NCBI RefSeq assembly: GCF_001690275.1
Contig: NZ_LZGW01000038.1
Location: 1-64,000, forward strand
DNA length: 64,000 bases
Direction of reading: 5' to 3'
Source of the DNA: Gilliamella sp. WF3-4
GTDB lineage: Bacteria > Pseudomonadota > Gammaproteobacteria > Enterobacterales > Orbaceae
Of this stretch, positions 49,366 to 62,748 are shown piece after piece; positions within the stretch are counted from its first letter, which is position 1; each line of letters opens with the position of its first letter. The translations under genes and the position numbers were made by a program. The notes beneath the pieces were generated by a model, which was not told where the DNA came from, made no database searches, and saw only the letters and a program-made list of their open reading frames with translations.

Positions 49366-49626
49366 ATGACTACTGAAGTAAAAATTCGTACTCAGCAAGG
49401 TCGTGTTATTAGCGACAAAATGGATAAATCTATAACTGTAGCTATTGAACGTAAAGTGAAGCATCCGTTATATGGTAAGTTCATTAAACGTACGACTAAA
49501 TTGCATGTACATGATGAAAACAACGAGTGTGGTATTGGTGATACTGTAGAAATTAAAGAGTGTCGTCCATTATCAAAAACCAAATCTTGGACTCTTGTTC
49601 GAATCGTTGAAAAAGCAGTTATTTAA
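49366..49626 (+). CDS. rpsQ: 30S ribosomal protein S17
   Basis: The 86 residues match S17 ([11 protein letters not shown], Glu-Cys-Arg-Pro-Leu-Ser-Lys-Thr-Lys). It is an early 30S assembly protein and ends the S10 operon, with a terminator 32 bases downstream. Confidence 0.97.
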   Translation: MTTEVKIRTQQGRVISDKMDKSITVAIERKVKHPLYGKFIKRTTKLHVHDENNECGIGDTVEIKECRPLSKTKSWTLVRIVEKAVI

Positions 49627-49657
49627 TCTTTTTGATTGAAAACTGTACATAATATAA

Positions 49658-50516
<859 letters not shown>

Positions 50517-50533
50517 GTAATTTGGAGTGTACG

Positions 50534-51073
50534 ATGGCGAAACTGCATGATTACTACAAAGCACAGGTAGTAAATAAACTGCAAGAACAGTTTGGCTACA
50601 AATCTGTCATGCAAGTCCCTCGGATCGAAAAGATCACCTTGAATATGGGTGTGGGTGAAGCAATTACTGATAAGAAATTATTAGATAATGCTGTTGCAGA
50701 TTTAGCAGCAATCAGTGGTCAAAAACCACTTGTCACTAAAGCGCGCAAATCAGTTGCTGGTTTTAAAATCCGTCAAGGGTATCCTATTGGTTGTAAAGTC
50801 ACTTTACGTGGCGAACGTATGTGGGAATTTTTTGAACGTCTAGTTTATATTGCTCTTCCTCGTACTCGAGATTTCCGCGGTTTAAGCGCAAAATCTTTTG
50901 ATGGTCGTGGTAACTATAGCATGGGTGTTCGTGAACAAATCGTTTTCCCTGAAATCGATTATGATAAAGTTGATCGTGTTCGTGGTTTAGATATTACTAT
51001 CACAACTAGTGCACAATCAGATGAAGAAGGCCGAGCTTTATTATCTGCCTTTAACTTCCCATTTCGTAAGTAA
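50534..51073 (+). CDS. rplE: 50S ribosomal protein L5
   Basis: ATG 50534 (Met-Ala-Lys-Leu-His-Asp-Tyr-Tyr) gives the family length of 179; GGAG lies 7 bases before. Asn-Met-Gly-Val-Gly-Glu-Ala and Arg-Gly-Leu-Asp-Ile-Thr-Ile-Thr are signatures. It binds 5S rRNA. In relatives S8 controls the operon at this start. Confidence 0.97.
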   Translation: MAKLHDYYKAQVVNKLQEQFGYKSVMQVPRIEKITLNMGVGEAITDKKLLDNAVADLAAISGQKPLVTKARKSVAGFKIRQGYPIGCKVTLRGERMWEFFERLVYIALPRTRDFRGLSAKSFDGRGNYSMGVREQIVFPEIDYDKVDRVRGLDITITTSAQSDEEGRALLSAFNFPFRK

Positions 51074-51084
51074 GGTAGGGCATA

Positions 51085-51390
51085 ATGGCTAAACAATCAA
51101 TGATTGAACGCGATAAGAAACGCGTAAAGCTAGCAGAAAAATATTTTGCAAAGCGTCAAGAATTAAAAGCGATTATCTCTGATCTTAATGCATCAGATGA
51201 AGATCGTTGGAATGCAGTGCTTAAATTGCAAACGCTTCCTCGTGATTCTAGTCCATCACGTCAACGTCGTCGTTGTCGTCAAACTGGTCGTCCTCATGGC
51301 GTCCTTCGTAAGTTTGGTTTAAGCCGTATTAAGGTTCGTGAGTCAGCCATGCGTGGTGAGATTCCTGGTCTTAAAAAGGCAAGTTGGTAA
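51085..51390 (+). CDS. rpsN: 30S ribosomal protein S14 (long, zinc-free form)
   Basis: The 101-residue form has a single Cys in [10 protein letters not shown] and no Cys-X2-Cys pairs, so it is the C-minus type that needs no zinc. It ends Gly-Leu-Lys-Lys-Ala-Ser-Trp. Confidence 0.97.
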   Translation: MAKQSMIERDKKRVKLAEKYFAKRQELKAIISDLNASDEDRWNAVLKLQTLPRDSSPSRQRRRCRQTGRPHGVLRKFGLSRIKVRESAMRGEIPGLKKASW

Positions 51391-51407
51391 TCAGGGGAGT
51401 GTTATAG

Positions 51408-51800
<393 letters not shown>

Positions 51801-51811
51801 GGGAGAAAAAA

Positions 51812-52345
51812 ATGTCTCGTGTTGCAAAAGCACCTGTCGTTGTTCCTGCTGGCGTAGAGGTAAAACTCGATGGTCAGGTAATTACGATTAAAGGTAAAAA
51901 TGGCGAGTTATCTCGCACAATAAATAATGCTGTTGTGATTAATCAAGAAGAGGGTCAAATTAAATTTGCTCCTCGCGATGGCTTTGCTGATGCTTGGGCT
52001 CAAGCTGGTACGGCTCGTGCATTGATTAATGCGATGGTTATTGGTGTTACTGAAGGTTTTACTAAAAAACTTCAGCTAGTTGGTGTCGGTTATCGTGCAC
52101 AAGTTAAAGGTAATGCAATTGGTTTATCTCTTGGATATTCACATCCAATTGAACATCAATTACCTGCAGGTGTGTCAGCTGAATGTCCTTCTCAAACTGA
52201 AATTGTACTGAAAAGTGCTGATAAACAGTTAATTGGACAAGTGGCTGCAGATATCCGTGCTTATCGTCGTCCTGAACCTTATAAAGGTAAAGGTGTTCGT
52301 TACGCAGATGAAGTTGTGCGTACTAAAGAAGCTAAGAAAAAGTAA
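51812..52345 (+). CDS. rplF: 50S ribosomal protein L6
   Basis: The 177-residue protein has Ser-Arg-Val-Ala-Lys-Ala-Pro at the start and the [11 protein letters not shown] signature near the end. It lies near the factor-binding site. GGGAGAAAAAA precedes the ATG. Confidence 0.97.
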   Translation: MSRVAKAPVVVPAGVEVKLDGQVITIKGKNGELSRTINNAVVINQEEGQIKFAPRDGFADAWAQAGTARALINAMVIGVTEGFTKKLQLVGVGYRAQVKGNAIGLSLGYSHPIEHQLPAGVSAECPSQTEIVLKSADKQLIGQVAADIRAYRRPEPYKGKGVRYADEVVRTKEAKKK

Positions 52346-52354
52346 GGTAACACT

Positions 52355-52708
52355 ATGGATAAGAAATCAGCTCGTATCCGTCGTGCAACTAAAGCGCGTC
52401 GCAAGATGCATGAATTACTTGCAACTCGCTTGGTAGTTCACCGCACTCCGCGTCATATTTATGCGCAAATTATCGCACCAAACGGATCAGAAGTACTGGC
52501 AGCCGCTTCTACATTAGAAAAAGCTATCAGTGAAAGTTTAAAATACACCGGAAACAAAGATGCAGCAGCGGCGGTTGGTAAAGCAATTGCAGAGCGTGCA
52601 TTAGCGAAAGATATCAAAGAAGTTTCATTTGATCGTTCAGGTTTCCAATATCATGGTCGAGTTCAGGCGCTAGCAGATGCTGCTCGCGAAGCTGGCCTAC
52701 AGTTCTAA
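52355..52708 (+). CDS. rplR: 50S ribosomal protein L18
   Basis: The 117-residue 5S-rRNA-binding protein shows [11 protein letters not shown] and [11 protein letters not shown]. It lies 9 bases after rplF and 14 before rpsE. Confidence 0.97.
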   Translation: MDKKSARIRRATKARRKMHELLATRLVVHRTPRHIYAQIIAPNGSEVLAAASTLEKAISESLKYTGNKDAAAAVGKAIAERALAKDIKEVSFDRSGFQYHGRVQALADAAREAGLQF

Positions 52709-52713
52709 GGTAG

Positions 52714-53223
<510 letters not shown>

Positions 53224-53229
53224 TTAACC

Positions 53230-53409
53230 ATGGCAAAAACAATTAAAATTACACAAACCCGTAGTTCTATTGGTCGTCTACCGAAGCATAAAGCAACGTT
53301 AGTTGGATTAGGATTACGTCGTATTGGTCATACTGTTGAGCGTGAGGATACTCCTGCAATTCGCGGTATGGTAAACCAAGTTTATTACATGGTTAAAGTT
53401 GAGGAGTAA
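53230..53409 (+). CDS. rpmD: 50S ribosomal protein L30
   Basis: A 59-codon frame starting at the ATG after TAATTAACC encodes Lys-Ile-Thr-Gln-Thr-Arg-Ser and Gly-Leu-Gly-Leu-Arg-Arg-Ile, ending Met-Val-Lys-Val-Glu-Glu. It is the canonical L30 between rpsE and rplO, short enough to be missed by length filters. Confidence 0.97.
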   Translation: MAKTIKITQTRSSIGRLPKHKATLVGLGLRRIGHTVEREDTPAIRGMVNQVYYMVKVEE

Positions 53410-53414
53410 TAGTA

Positions 53415-53849
53415 ATGCGTTTAAATACTTTATCTCCTGCTGAAGGTTCAAAGCATGCACCGAAACGCCTAGGCCGAGGAATTGGTTCTGGGTTAGGTAA
53501 AACAGGTACTCGTGGTGTTAAAGGTCAAAAATCTCGTTCAGGTGGTGGCGTTCGCCGTGGCTTTGAAGGTGGTCAAATGCCTTTATATCGTCGTTTACCA
53601 AAATTTGGTTTTACCTCACGTAAAGCTTTAGTTACAGCTCAAGTTCGTCTTTCTGATTTGATGAAGGTTGAAGGCGATATTGTTGACTTAAATAGCTTAA
53701 AAGTTGCAAATGTGATTAATTCACATATCGAATATGCAAAAATCATGTTATCTGGCGAAGTAACTAAACCAGTAACTGTTCGTGGTATTCGAGTAACTAA
53801 AGGTGCTAAAGCTGCAATTGAAGCTGCTGGCGGAAAAATTGAGGAATAA
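53415..53849 (+). CDS. rplO: 50S ribosomal protein L15
   Basis: The 144 residues show [11 protein letters not shown] and the [11 protein letters not shown] stretch of L15, which joins late in assembly. It lies 5 bases after rpmD. Confidence 0.97.
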   Translation: MRLNTLSPAEGSKHAPKRLGRGIGSGLGKTGTRGVKGQKSRSGGGVRRGFEGGQMPLYRRLPKFGFTSRKALVTAQVRLSDLMKVEGDIVDLNSLKVANVINSHIEYAKIMLSGEVTKPVTVRGIRVTKGAKAAIEAAGGKIEE

Positions 53850-53857
53850 TTAGAAAG

Positions 53858-55198
53858 ATGGCAAAGCAACCAGGATTAGATTTTCAAAGAGCACGAAGTG
53901 GTAGCGGTGAGCTTACAAGACGCTTAATGTTTGTGCTTTTAGCGCTTATTGTTTTTCGTCTAGGTTCTTATGTTCCAGTTCCTGGTATTGATACTAAAGC
54001 GTTATCGGACTTACTAGCAAAAGCATCTTCAAATGGTATTGTTGGTATGTTCAATATGTTCTCTGGTGGTGCTTTAAGCCGTGCTTCAATTTTTGCTTTA
54101 GGGATAATGCCTTATATTTCTGCATCGATTATAGTGCAGCTATTAACTACAATTAGTCCTAAATTGGCAGAATTGAAGAAAGAAGGTGAATCAGGTCGTA
54201 AGAAAATTAGTCAGTATACGCGTTATGGCACATTAGGGTTAGCGATAGTGCAGGCTGTTGGTATTGCGACTGGTTTACCTAATCATCCAGAGTATGGTCA
54301 TGTAGTGATTAATCCTGGATTTTCTTTCTATTTTATTGCATCGGTTAGCTTAGTTACTGGCACTATGTTTCTTATGTGGCTAGGTGAGCAGATCACAGAG
54401 CGAGGCGTAGGCAATGGTATTTCGATCATTATCTTTGCTGGTATTGTGGCTGGTCTTCCTCATGCAATTTATGAAACTATTGAACAAGCTCGTTCTGGTT
54501 CACTGCATCCGATTTTACTATTAGTGGTCGCTGCCTTAGTGGTTGGTGTGACTTATTTTGTTGTTTTTGTTGAGCGTGGTCAACGTCGTATTGTTGTTAA
54601 CTATGCACAGCGACAACAAGGTCGTCGTATTTATGCGGCGCAAAGCACGCATTTACCATTAAAGATTAATATGGCAGGTGTCATTCCTGCAATATTTGCT
54701 TCAACAATTGTTATGTTACCATCTATGATGGCTTCTTGGTTCCAAGGAGATGGTGAAGGCTGGAGATATATTATGGTACTTATCTATCAATATTTCTCTC
54801 ATGATGAACCGTTATATATAATCTTTTTTGTGGCGGCAATTATCTTCTTTTGTTTCTTTTATACAGCATTGGTTTTCAATCCGAGGGAAACAGCAGATCA
54901 GCTTAAAAAATCTGGTGCATTTATTCCAGGTATCCGCCCAGGCGAACAAACATCTAAGTATATTGACAAAGTGATGACTCGTTTAACACTAATTGGTGCG
55001 ATATATATTACTGTTGTTTGTTTGATTCCGATGTTTATGACAAGTGCAATGAAAGTTCCGGTTCAATTTGGTGGAACATCGTTATTAATTGTTGTTGTTG
55101 TAATCATGGATTTTATGGCACAAGTACAGACTTTAATGATGCCAAATCGTTATGAGTCAATGTTAAAGAAAGCGAATCTTAAAGGCTACGGTCGATAA
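53858..55198 (+). CDS. secY: Protein translocase channel SecY
   Basis: The 446-residue protein has ten predicted membrane helices, the plug region after helix 1 ([10 protein letters not shown]), and the Arg-Gly-Val-Gly-Asn-Gly cytoplasmic loop. It is the channel for Sec-dependent export with SecE, SecG and SecA. It is 8 bases after rplO. Confidence 0.97.
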   Translation: MAKQPGLDFQRARSGSGELTRRLMFVLLALIVFRLGSYVPVPGIDTKALSDLLAKASSNGIVGMFNMFSGGALSRASIFALGIMPYISASIIVQLLTTISPKLAELKKEGESGRKKISQYTRYGTLGLAIVQAVGIATGLPNHPEYGHVVINPGFSFYFIASVSLVTGTMFLMWLGEQITERGVGNGISIIIFAGIVAGLPHAIYETIEQARSGSLHPILLLVVAALVVGVTYFVVFVERGQRRIVVNYAQRQQGRRIYAAQSTHLPLKINMAGVIPAIFASTIVMLPSMMASWFQGDGEGWRYIMVLIYQYFSHDEPLYIIFFVAAIIFFCFFYTALVFNPRETADQLKKSGAFIPGIRPGEQTSKYIDKVMTRLTLIGAIYITVVCLIPMFMTSAMKVPVQFGGTSLLIVVVVIMDFMAQVQTLMMPNRYESMLKKANLKGYGR

Positions 55199-55224
55199 GT
55201 TAGCCAGAAGTTACGGAGAAAAAT

Positions 55225-55338
55225 ATGAAAGTTCGTGCTTCAGTCAAGAAATTATGCAGAAATTGTAAAATCATTAAACGTAATGGCATTGTTCGTGTTA
55301 TTTGCGTTGAAGGTAAACATAAACAACGTCAAGGTTAA
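55225..55338 (+). CDS. rpmJ: 50S ribosomal protein L36 (zinc-binding form)
   Basis: A 37-residue frame after ACGGAGAAAAAT encodes [11 protein letters not shown] and Cys-Lys. Cys-11, Cys-14, Cys-27 and His-32 form the zinc site (C-plus type). It ends the spc operon and is too short for common length filters. Confidence 0.96.
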   Translation: MKVRASVKKLCRNCKIIKRNGIVRVICVEGKHKQRQG

Positions 55339-55388
55339 TTTATTTAACTAGAAGTTGATTTGCATATTTTACTTGCCAAAGTATAGTA

Positions 55389-55411
55389 AAGCTGGCTAGA
55401 ATAGCCAGCTT
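55389..55411 (+). terminator. Hairpin after rpmJ, candidate terminator or attenuator
   Basis: AAGCTGGCTA and TAGCCAGCTT form a perfect 10-base-pair stem with a GAA loop, followed by AGATTTAGTT. The T run is weak, so read-through into the alpha operon is likely, as in relatives. Confidence 0.6.
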
Positions 55412-55424
55412 AGATTTAGTTGTG

Positions 55425-55507
55425 AATTCACCGTTTGAGTATCCTGAAAACGGGCTTTTCAGTATGGTGAATTTGCTAAACATTAACAATAAAGGAGTGC
55501 ATAGTGG
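55425..55507 (+). promoter_or_regulatory. Alpha operon leader, S4 translational-control pseudoknot
   Basis: TTCACCGTTTGAGTATCCTG, then AAAACGGGCTTTTCAGTATGG, then GGAGTGCATAGTG at the start codon, closely follow the Escherichia coli alpha leader. There S4 binds a double pseudoknot and traps the ribosome. Complementary pairs (TTCACC/GGTGAA, CTGAAAA/TTTTCAG) are visible. Established knowledge names this the alpha-RBS element; the GTG start of rpsM lies within it. Confidence 0.85.
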
Positions 55508-55860
55508 CCCGTATAGCAGGCATTAACATTCCTGATCAACAACATGCTGTGATTGCTTTACAAGCGATTTATGGTATTGGAGCTACCCGTGCTAAGACAA
55601 TTTGTTCTGAAGCCGGTATTCCTGAAAATGTTAAGATCAGAGAACTATCTGAAGATCAGATTGAAAAGTTACGTGAACAAGTCGCTAAATTTACCGTTGA
55701 AGGTGATTTACGTCGTGAAGTAACTATGAGTATCAAGCGTTTATTAGACCTTGGTTGTTATCGTGGCATGCGTCACCGTCGTGGGCTTCCTGTTCGCGGT
55801 CAACGCACAAAGACTAACGCTCGTACCCGTAAGGGACCGCGTAAGCCAATCAAGAAATAA
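55504..55860 (+). CDS. rpsM: 30S ribosomal protein S13
   Basis: The start is GTG, set by the conserved AGGAGTGCATA upstream. Ala-Arg-Ile-Ala-Gly-Ile-Asn-Ile-Pro and the [11 protein letters not shown] region identify S13 (118 residues), a head protein that contacts 50S. It opens the alpha operon. Confidence 0.97.
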   Translation: MARIAGINIPDQQHAVIALQAIYGIGATRAKTICSEAGIPENVKIRELSEDQIEKLREQVAKFTVEGDLRREVTMSIKRLLDLGCYRGMRHRRGLPVRGQRTKTNARTRKGPRKPIKK

Positions 55861-55875
55861 TTGAGGTATAATTAA

Positions 55876-56265
<390 letters not shown>

Positions 56266-56288
56266 TTTATTAAACATTGAATGTTTAG

Positions 56289-56927
<639 letters not shown>

Positions 56928-56952
56928 AGTTTAGCACTTAAGAGAGGACATA

Positions 56953-57942
56953 ATGCAGGGTTCTGTAACAGAGTTTTTAAAACCTCACCTAGTTGATGTT
57001 GTTCAATACAGCCAAACACACGCCAAAGTGACTTTAGAGCCACTTGAACGTGGTTTTGGTCATACTTTAGGTAATGCACTACGCCGCATTTTATTATCAT
57101 CTATGCCGGGATATGCAGTAACCGAAGTTGAAATTGACGGTGTTCTGCATGAGTACAGTACTAAAGAAGGCGTTCAAGAAGATGTACTTGATATTTTGCT
57201 TAATTTAAAAAAATTAGCAGTGCGTGTACATACTAAAGATGATGTTATGCTGACGTTAAATAAATCAGGTATTGGTGCAGTAACCGCATCTGATATCACT
57301 CACGATGGTGATGTTGAAATTGTTAATCCTGATTTAGTAATTTGTCATCTTACTGATGCCAATGCTTCAATTAGTATGCGTATTCGTGTACAACGAGGAC
57401 GTGGTTATGTCCCTGCTTCTGCTCGCGTTAAGTCAGAAGATGAAGAACGACCAATAGGTCGTTTGTTAGTTGATGCATGTTATAGCCCTGTAGAGCGTAT
57501 CGCATATTCTGTTGATGCTGCTCGTGTGGAACAACGTACGGATTTAGATAAGCTTGTTATCGATATGGAAACAAATGGGACTATCGATCCTGAGGAATCT
57601 ATTCGTCGTGCATCAACTATTTTGGCTGAACAACTTGAAGCTTTCGTTGATTTACGTGATGTGCGTCAACCAGAAGTGAAAGAAGATAAACCGGAATTTG
57701 ATCCAGTTCTCTTACGTCCAGTAGATGATTTGGAATTAACTGTTCGGTCTGCTAATTGCTTAAAAGCAGAAGCAGTTCATTATATTGGTGATTTAGTGCA
57801 ACGTACTGAAGTTGAGTTACTTAAAACTCCTAATCTTGGTAAGAAATCGCTTACTGAAATTAAGGATGTGCTCGCCTCTCGTGGCTTATCTTTAGGCATG
57901 CGTCTTGAGAATTGGCCACCAGCAAGTATTGTTGAAGACTAA
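56953..57942 (+). CDS. rpoA: RNA polymerase alpha subunit
   Basis: The 329-residue subunit has an N-terminal dimer domain ([12 protein letters not shown]), a linker near 235-250, and the C-terminal domain with Arg-Ser-Ala-Asn-Cys-Leu-Lys and Asn-Leu-Gly-Lys-Lys-Ser, which contact UP elements and activators. It is 25 bases after rpsD. Confidence 0.98.
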   Translation: MQGSVTEFLKPHLVDVVQYSQTHAKVTLEPLERGFGHTLGNALRRILLSSMPGYAVTEVEIDGVLHEYSTKEGVQEDVLDILLNLKKLAVRVHTKDDVMLTLNKSGIGAVTASDITHDGDVEIVNPDLVICHLTDANASISMRIRVQRGRGYVPASARVKSEDEERPIGRLLVDACYSPVERIAYSVDAARVEQRTDLDKLVIDMETNGTIDPEESIRRASTILAEQLEAFVDLRDVRQPEVKEDKPEFDPVLLRPVDDLELTVRSANCLKAEAVHYIGDLVQRTEVELLKTPNLGKKSLTEIKDVLASRGLSLGMRLENWPPASIVED

Positions 57943-57971
57943 GATAAAATTTATATAAGAAGGATAAAGTT

Positions 57972-58358
57972 ATGCGCCATCGTAAAAGTGGTCGTCAACT
58001 GAACCGAAATAGCAGCCATCGTCAAGCAATGTTTCGTAACATGACAAGTTCACTTGTTGAACATGAAATCATCAAAACTACATTGCCTAAAGCAAAAGAG
58101 TTGCGTCGTGTTGTTGAACCGTTAATTACGCTAGCCAAAAGCGATAGCGTAGCTAATCGCCGTCTGGCTTTTGCTCGTATCCGTGATAAAGATACAGTGA
58201 AGAAATTATTTTCAGATTTAGGCCCACGTTTTGCTACCCGTCCTGGTGGTTATGTACGTATTTTAAAATGTGGTTTCCGTGATGGAGATAATGCTCCAAT
58301 GGCTTATATCGAATTAGTTGATCGCCCTGCAGTAGAAGCAGAAGCAACAGCTGAATAA
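57972..58358 (+). CDS. rplQ: 50S ribosomal protein L17
   Basis: [14 protein letters not shown] and Arg-Ile-Leu-Lys-Cys-Gly-Phe-Arg identify L17 (128 residues), near the tunnel exit. It ends the alpha operon, with a strong terminator 20 bases on. Confidence 0.97.
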   Translation: MRHRKSGRQLNRNSSHRQAMFRNMTSSLVEHEIIKTTLPKAKELRRVVEPLITLAKSDSVANRRLAFARIRDKDTVKKLFSDLGPRFATRPGGYVRILKCGFRDGDNAPMAYIELVDRPAVEAEATAE

Positions 58359-58377
58359 TTATTAAATCATTGCGTAT

Positions 58378-58407
58378 TAAAACCGGCTATATGCCGGTTT
58401 TTTATTT
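58378..58407 (+). terminator. Alpha operon terminator
   Basis: AAAACCGGC and GCCGGTTTT pair around TATAT, followed by TTTATTTTC. It is a strong rho-independent terminator after rplQ. Confidence 0.9.
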
Positions 58408-58548
58408 TCTCATTTACACTTATTGTAATTATATTTTAAATTATAAAGTGCCAACCTTATTTAAAGTTAGTTGTCAGTTAAATGATGCTAAAGAATTATC
58501 AACTAACTAAGGCAGGTGAATAACAATTATCGATGTAAGTATAGTTAG

Positions 58549-58752
58549 CTAATAATGAGGTGGTGGTGTTTCTTCCGATAAGTTGGCAATATTCGATGAT
58601 TGTGTTGCTTGTAGCTTTTGGGATAATAAAGTCAATTGCTCTTTTAATTTGCTGATATCTGCTTGAAGGGTTGTTACCATACGGTTTAATTCCTCAATGG
58701 TAACTTCTTGAAAAGCAACTTTAGTTTCAAGTAATTCTAGTTGTTGATTCAT
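58549..58752 (-). CDS. slyX: SlyX family protein
   Basis: The frame is open further upstream, but ATG 58752 starts the family core ([16 protein letters not shown]). The 67-residue coiled coil ends with the family hallmark Pro-Pro-Pro-His-Tyr. Function is unknown. It lies 52 bases downstream of radC on the same strand and near slyD, its neighbour in Escherichia coli. Confidence 0.88.
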   Translation of the reverse strand: MNQQLELLETKVAFQEVTIEELNRMVTTLQADISKLKEQLTLLSQKLQATQSSNIANLSEETPPPHY

Positions 58753-58804
58753 AAAAACAGGCTTATGTATGCATATAATGCTATATTGTAAGTAAAAATG
58801 GCTA

Positions 58805-59473
58805 TCAAATCCATCCCCGTTCGGCAAAAGAGACATATTCGCCTTTACCAATTACAAGGTGATCAATAATACGAATATCAATCAAGTTACAAACTTGATC
58901 TATTTTTACTGTTAGCGCACGGTCAGCTTGACTTGGTTCGGCTATGCCTGAAGGGTGGTTGTGTGCCAAAATTAATGCAGCGGCATTATATTGTAATGCT
59001 CGTTTAGCGATTTCTCGAGGGTGAACTTCTACACAATTATAGGTACCGATAAACATTTCTTCTGATGAAATAACATGATTTTGGTTATCTAGAAAAATCA
59101 CCATAAAAACCTCACGTTCTTTATCTGCCAAACGACTAGCTAAATAATGGTGGGTTAGTGCTGGTGAAGTCAGTGAGTTTTCATTGGATATTTTAACTTT
59201 TAGATATCGATGTGACAACTCGACAACAGCTTTTAGTTGGGTGTATTTCGCTGTGCCTAACCCCTGCTTTTTGCAAAAATCACTATGGCTTGCATTAATT
59301 AAATTATAAAAAGAACCAAACTCATTTAACAATTTTTGTGATAGTTCTAAAACAGGTAAGCCTTTGGTGCCTGTTCGTAAAAAAAGTGCAAGTAATTCTG
59401 CATCACTGAGAGTTTCAACGCCAAATTTTAACAGCTTTTCCCGTGGCATCAACGAAGCTGGTTGTGAAGACAT
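58805..59473 (-). CDS. radC: RadC-family JAB/MPN protein
   Basis: The C-terminal JAMM metalloprotease-like motif [15 protein letters not shown] is complete. The N-terminal part holds a helix-hairpin-helix-like Lys-Gln-Gly-Leu-Gly. The family was named for DNA repair, but its role is not settled. ATG 59473 (Met-Ser-Ser-Gln) gives 222 residues; the frame opens at 59497. Confidence 0.9.
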   Translation of the reverse strand: MSSQPASLMPREKLLKFGVETLSDAELLALFLRTGTKGLPVLELSQKLLNEFGSFYNLINASHSDFCKKQGLGTAKYTQLKAVVELSHRYLKVKISNENSLTSPALTHHYLASRLADKEREVFMVIFLDNQNHVISSEEMFIGTYNCVEVHPREIAKRALQYNAAALILAHNHPSGIAEPSQADRALTVKIDQVCNLIDIRIIDHLVIGKGEYVSFAERGWI

Positions 59474-59600
59474 AATGCTAAATTCCAATAATAGCAAAAT
59501 CTAGATTATTAACGGAAAAATTAACAGTACAAAACAGTGTTGTAAAATATTGGGATTTATTTCACAAATTATTAAGTAATATTTTGGATATCTGGCAAAT

Positions 59601-59624
59601 AAAAAGCGCTATATAGCGCTTTTT
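59601..59624. terminator. Palindromic terminator between slyD and radC
   Basis: AAAAAGCGCTAT is followed by its exact reverse complement, with T runs in both directions. As slyD and radC are both on the minus strand, it probably ends slyD. Confidence 0.75.
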
Positions 59625-59650
59625 ATCATTACATCCTAAACGACGACAAC

Positions 59651-60211
59651 TTAGTGGCAACCGCAACCGCCATGGCCTCCGCCACAACAACCACTATCAT
59701 CATCTTCATGGTCATGGCCACCACAACCGCAACCACCATGATCATGACCATGCTCACCATGAATATGACCGTGGGCTATTTCTTCTTCTGTGGCTTCACG
59801 AATAGCTAATACTTCAACGTTAAATTTTAGATCTTGTCCCGCTAGCATATGATTACCATCAATCGTGATATTATCACCATCGATAGCGGTAATTTCAACT
59901 GGTAAAGAACCATGCTCAGTATCAGCAAAAAAGCGCATACCAACTTCTAATTCATCAACACCGACAAACACATCACGAGGAACATTTTGCACAAGTGCAT
60001 CATTAAAATCACCATATGCATTAATTATCTCAACTTCAAATTTATCACCAACTTGATGACTTTCTAAGGCTTTTTCAAGATCTTGTAATAAGTTTCCTGC
60101 GCCATGCAAATACTCAAGCGGAGCAGTTGCTGTTGCTTCATCAACAAGAACGCCATCTTTCGTTCTAACTTGGTATGCTATACTTACTACTGTGTTTTTT
60201 GCTATTTTCAT
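59651..60211 (-). CDS. slyD: FKBP-type peptidyl-prolyl isomerase SlyD
   Basis: The N-terminal FKBP domain (Val-Ser-Ile-Ala-Tyr-Gln-Val-Arg-Thr, Pro-Leu-Glu-Tyr-Leu-His-Gly) with an insert-in-flap domain near 65-130 is followed by a tail rich in His, Gly and Cys (residues about 145-186). This tail binds nickel and other metals and helps hydrogenase maturation in relatives. Length 186 is typical. Confidence 0.94.
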   Translation of the reverse strand: MKIAKNTVVSIAYQVRTKDGVLVDEATATAPLEYLHGAGNLLQDLEKALESHQVGDKFEVEIINAYGDFNDALVQNVPRDVFVGVDELEVGMRFFADTEHGSLPVEITAIDGDNITIDGNHMLAGQDLKFNVEVLAIREATEEEIAHGHIHGEHGHDHGGCGCGGHDHEDDDSGCCGGGHGGCGCH

Positions 60212-60848
60212 TTTATCTCCAACGGGCTATAACGAGCAAATAAGCTGTAGATTTTAGCTGAAAAAAGATTATCTGTATGCTAATTTCTCTTTTATTTTGT
60301 AAAAATATTTTAGGAAAGTATAATGATCAAGTAGCATTATGAAAGCAATTTATTCAAATAAAATAAAAATATTGGGTATTATTCTTGATAAAGGTATTTT
60401 ACTCACTTTCGATATTTAATCAGGATGAAGTGATAAATATCCCTTAATAAACAGATCTCATTCTAATATTGGCGCTAGCTAGATAATTGATATTAGAAAT
60501 AGTCCAACTTTGAGATGATTTAATCGATGATCAAATAAAATTGTTTTATGAAGTTTTTTAAAATAAAAAAATTGATAGATAATTATTGTTTTTGTGGGAT
60601 TCTTGTCCAATAGAAGCTATTTGAATTACTGATGAGGAGCTTTTGGCATAACGCAGTTAATTGTTTATATTATTGGCAAATAACAGCTGATTATCCTCTA
60701 AATTCTGTAATGAATTGATGCAGTATTCGAGTCAATAAGACAAGTTTAACGCTCAATATCATCCCATATAAGATGTAATCAAATAGTATTCCTTATAAAT
60801 AACTAGAATAATCTCTCCCGCCAGAGGCGAGAGAGAAAAATCATAAGC
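60212..60848. other. 637-base gap without a gene
   Basis: No frame has a credible start and length. The only structure is CTCTC-CCGCC with GGCG-AGAGAG at about 60813-60836, a stem that could end fabI on the minus strand though its T run is poor. I see no tRNA or repeat. Promoters of slyD would lie at its left end but are not distinct. Confidence 0.45.
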
Positions 60849-61637
60849 TTATTTAAGCTCTAACTCATTCATTGCAGCAATACTAAACCCACCATCAACA
60901 TGGATGACTTCGCCAGTAATGCCAGATGCTAGATTTGAGCATAAAAACGCAGCCGAATTGCCCACATCTTCGGTAGTAACTGTGCGACGAATTGGCGTGA
61001 CTGATTCACAATGAGATAACATTTTCTTGAAGTCTTTAATGCCAGATGCTGCAAGCGTACGAATTGGTCCTGCTGAAATGGCATTAACGCGCACACCTTC
61101 TGGTCCCATGGCATTTGCCATATAACGAACATTGGCTTCTAATGATGCCTTAGCAAGGCCCATTACGTTATAGTTAGGAATCGCACGTTCAGCACCTAGA
61201 TAAGAAAGAGTGACTAAAGCTGAATTTGGATTTAACATCGATCGGCATGCTTTTGCCATCGCAACAAAACTATAAGAGCTGATGTCATGCGCAATAGCAA
61301 ACCCTTCACGAGTTACTGCGTTAACATAATCGCCATCTAATTGATCGCCAGGTGCAAAAGCAATAGCATGGACAAATCCGTCAAATTTATCCCAAGTTTT
61401 TGCAAGTTCTGCAAATAGTTCAGTGATGCTATCATCGTGAGCGACATCGCAAGGTAAAACGATTTTAGAACCAAAATCAGCAGCGAATTCTTCAACACGT
61501 GTTTTTAATTTATCATTTTGATAAGTAAAAGCTAATTCAGCTCCTTCACGATGCATCGCTTGTGCAATACCATAAGCAATAGAACGATTACTTGCAACAC
61601 CAGTAACCAGTATGCGCTTACCTGCTAAAAATCCCAT
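60849..61637 (-). CDS. fabI: Enoyl-ACP reductase FabI
   Basis: The short-chain dehydrogenase fold has [11 protein letters not shown] for NADH and the active-site Tyr and Lys in Asn-Tyr-Asn-Val-Met-Gly-Leu-Ala-Lys. It makes the last reduction in fatty-acid elongation and is the triclosan target. Length 262 is typical. It stands alone. Confidence 0.95.
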   Translation of the reverse strand: MGFLAGKRILVTGVASNRSIAYGIAQAMHREGAELAFTYQNDKLKTRVEEFAADFGSKIVLPCDVAHDDSITELFAELAKTWDKFDGFVHAIAFAPGDQLDGDYVNAVTREGFAIAHDISSYSFVAMAKACRSMLNPNSALVTLSYLGAERAIPNYNVMGLAKASLEANVRYMANAMGPEGVRVNAISAGPIRTLAASGIKDFKKMLSHCESVTPIRRTVTTEDVGNSAAFLCSNLASGITGEVIHVDGGFSIAAMNELELK

Positions 61638-61831
61638 AAATTATTCCTCTAATGTTTCTACTTTAATAGATTAGGATAGTGACGATTATATGTTGATAAC
61701 GGCAATTGCGCCACAATAAATTTATGTTTCGCAACTTGTTGTTATTTTATCTTGTGTTACTGTGAGTTGTTTATGTGCTTAGCCATTGACTATAATAGCT
61801 AACTATTAATTTGTTTTAAAGATGATGCAAT

Positions 61832-62692
61832 TTGAAAAACTTAGTTAATTATAAAATGTTGCCAATTTGGGATGCGCAAAACTTACCGCCATCATTTAGC
61901 GAAAAGCACAATACCCAAGCGGGCACTTGGGCAAAATTACATATTATTGCTGGTAGTTTGGATTTTGAAATGCTAACTGAGCAAGGCGAGGTCATAAGTC
62001 GACATCACTATGATATTGAGCATCAACCACCATTTGTATTGCCTCAGCAGTGGCACCGTATTGCCAAGGTGTCAAATGACCTACAATGCCAACTCGCTTT
62101 TTATTGTCAACCCGAGGATTACACGCATAAAAAGTACCAAATGACTAAGACGCATTCTGAAGTCGTGTCAGCGTGTCAATTTATTCCTAGGGGGCGGGTG
62201 TTAGATCTTGGCTGTGGATCTGGTCGTAATTCGCTTTATCTTCAGCGGTTAGGCTTTGATGTAGAGGCGGTAGATAAATCTCAATCAAGTATTGAGAATC
62301 TACAACAAATTATTACAAACGAAAATTTGCCACGTATAAATGCTACGATTTATGATATTAACCAAGCAAACTTAAAAGGTGAATATGATCTAATTATCTC
62401 AACTGTTGTGATGATGTTTTTACAACCCGATAAAATTCCAGATATTATTCATAATATGCAACAAGTTACCCAATATGGCGGTTATAATTTAATTGTTTGC
62501 GCAATGTCAACGGATGATTACCCATGTTCTATCGGATTTTCATTCACATTTAAAAAACAAGAATTATTAAATTACTATCAAGATTGGGAGATCATAAAAT
62601 ATAATGAAGATATTGGCCAATTGCATAAAACAGATATTCATGGTAACCGAATAAAATTAAGGTTTGCTACACTTTTGGCGAGAAAACGATAA
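61832..62692 (+). CDS. tehB: Tellurite-resistance methyltransferase TehB with cupin domain
   Basis: The start is TTG at 61832, chosen because it lines up with the family's Met-Lys-Asn start; the next in-frame ATG (61856) would cut the cupin domain. Residues 1-90 are a cupin-like domain (Gln-Gln-Trp-His-Arg); residues 95-286 are an SAM methyltransferase with Val-Leu-Asp-Leu-Gly-Cys-Gly-Ser-Gly. The two-domain form is like Haemophilus TehB, not the short Escherichia coli form. It detoxifies tellurite and relatives. Confidence 0.92.
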   Translation: MKNLVNYKMLPIWDAQNLPPSFSEKHNTQAGTWAKLHIIAGSLDFEMLTEQGEVISRHHYDIEHQPPFVLPQQWHRIAKVSNDLQCQLAFYCQPEDYTHKKYQMTKTHSEVVSACQFIPRGRVLDLGCGSGRNSLYLQRLGFDVEAVDKSQSSIENLQQIITNENLPRINATIYDINQANLKGEYDLIISTVVMMFLQPDKIPDIIHNMQQVTQYGGYNLIVCAMSTDDYPCSIGFSFTFKKQELLNYYQDWEIIKYNEDIGQLHKTDIHGNRIKLRFATLLARKR

Positions 62693-62720
62693 ATATTACA
62701 GGATGAAATCCTGTAATATT
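62692..62720. terminator. Bidirectional hairpin between tehB and fmt
   Basis: AATATTACAGGAT and ATCCTGTAATATT form a 13-base-pair perfect stem around GAA. It overlaps the tehB stop and lies between two convergent genes; T runs are within the stem only. Confidence 0.65.
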
Positions 62721-62748
62721 AGCGCTTAGATTGTGAGCCTACGTATTG

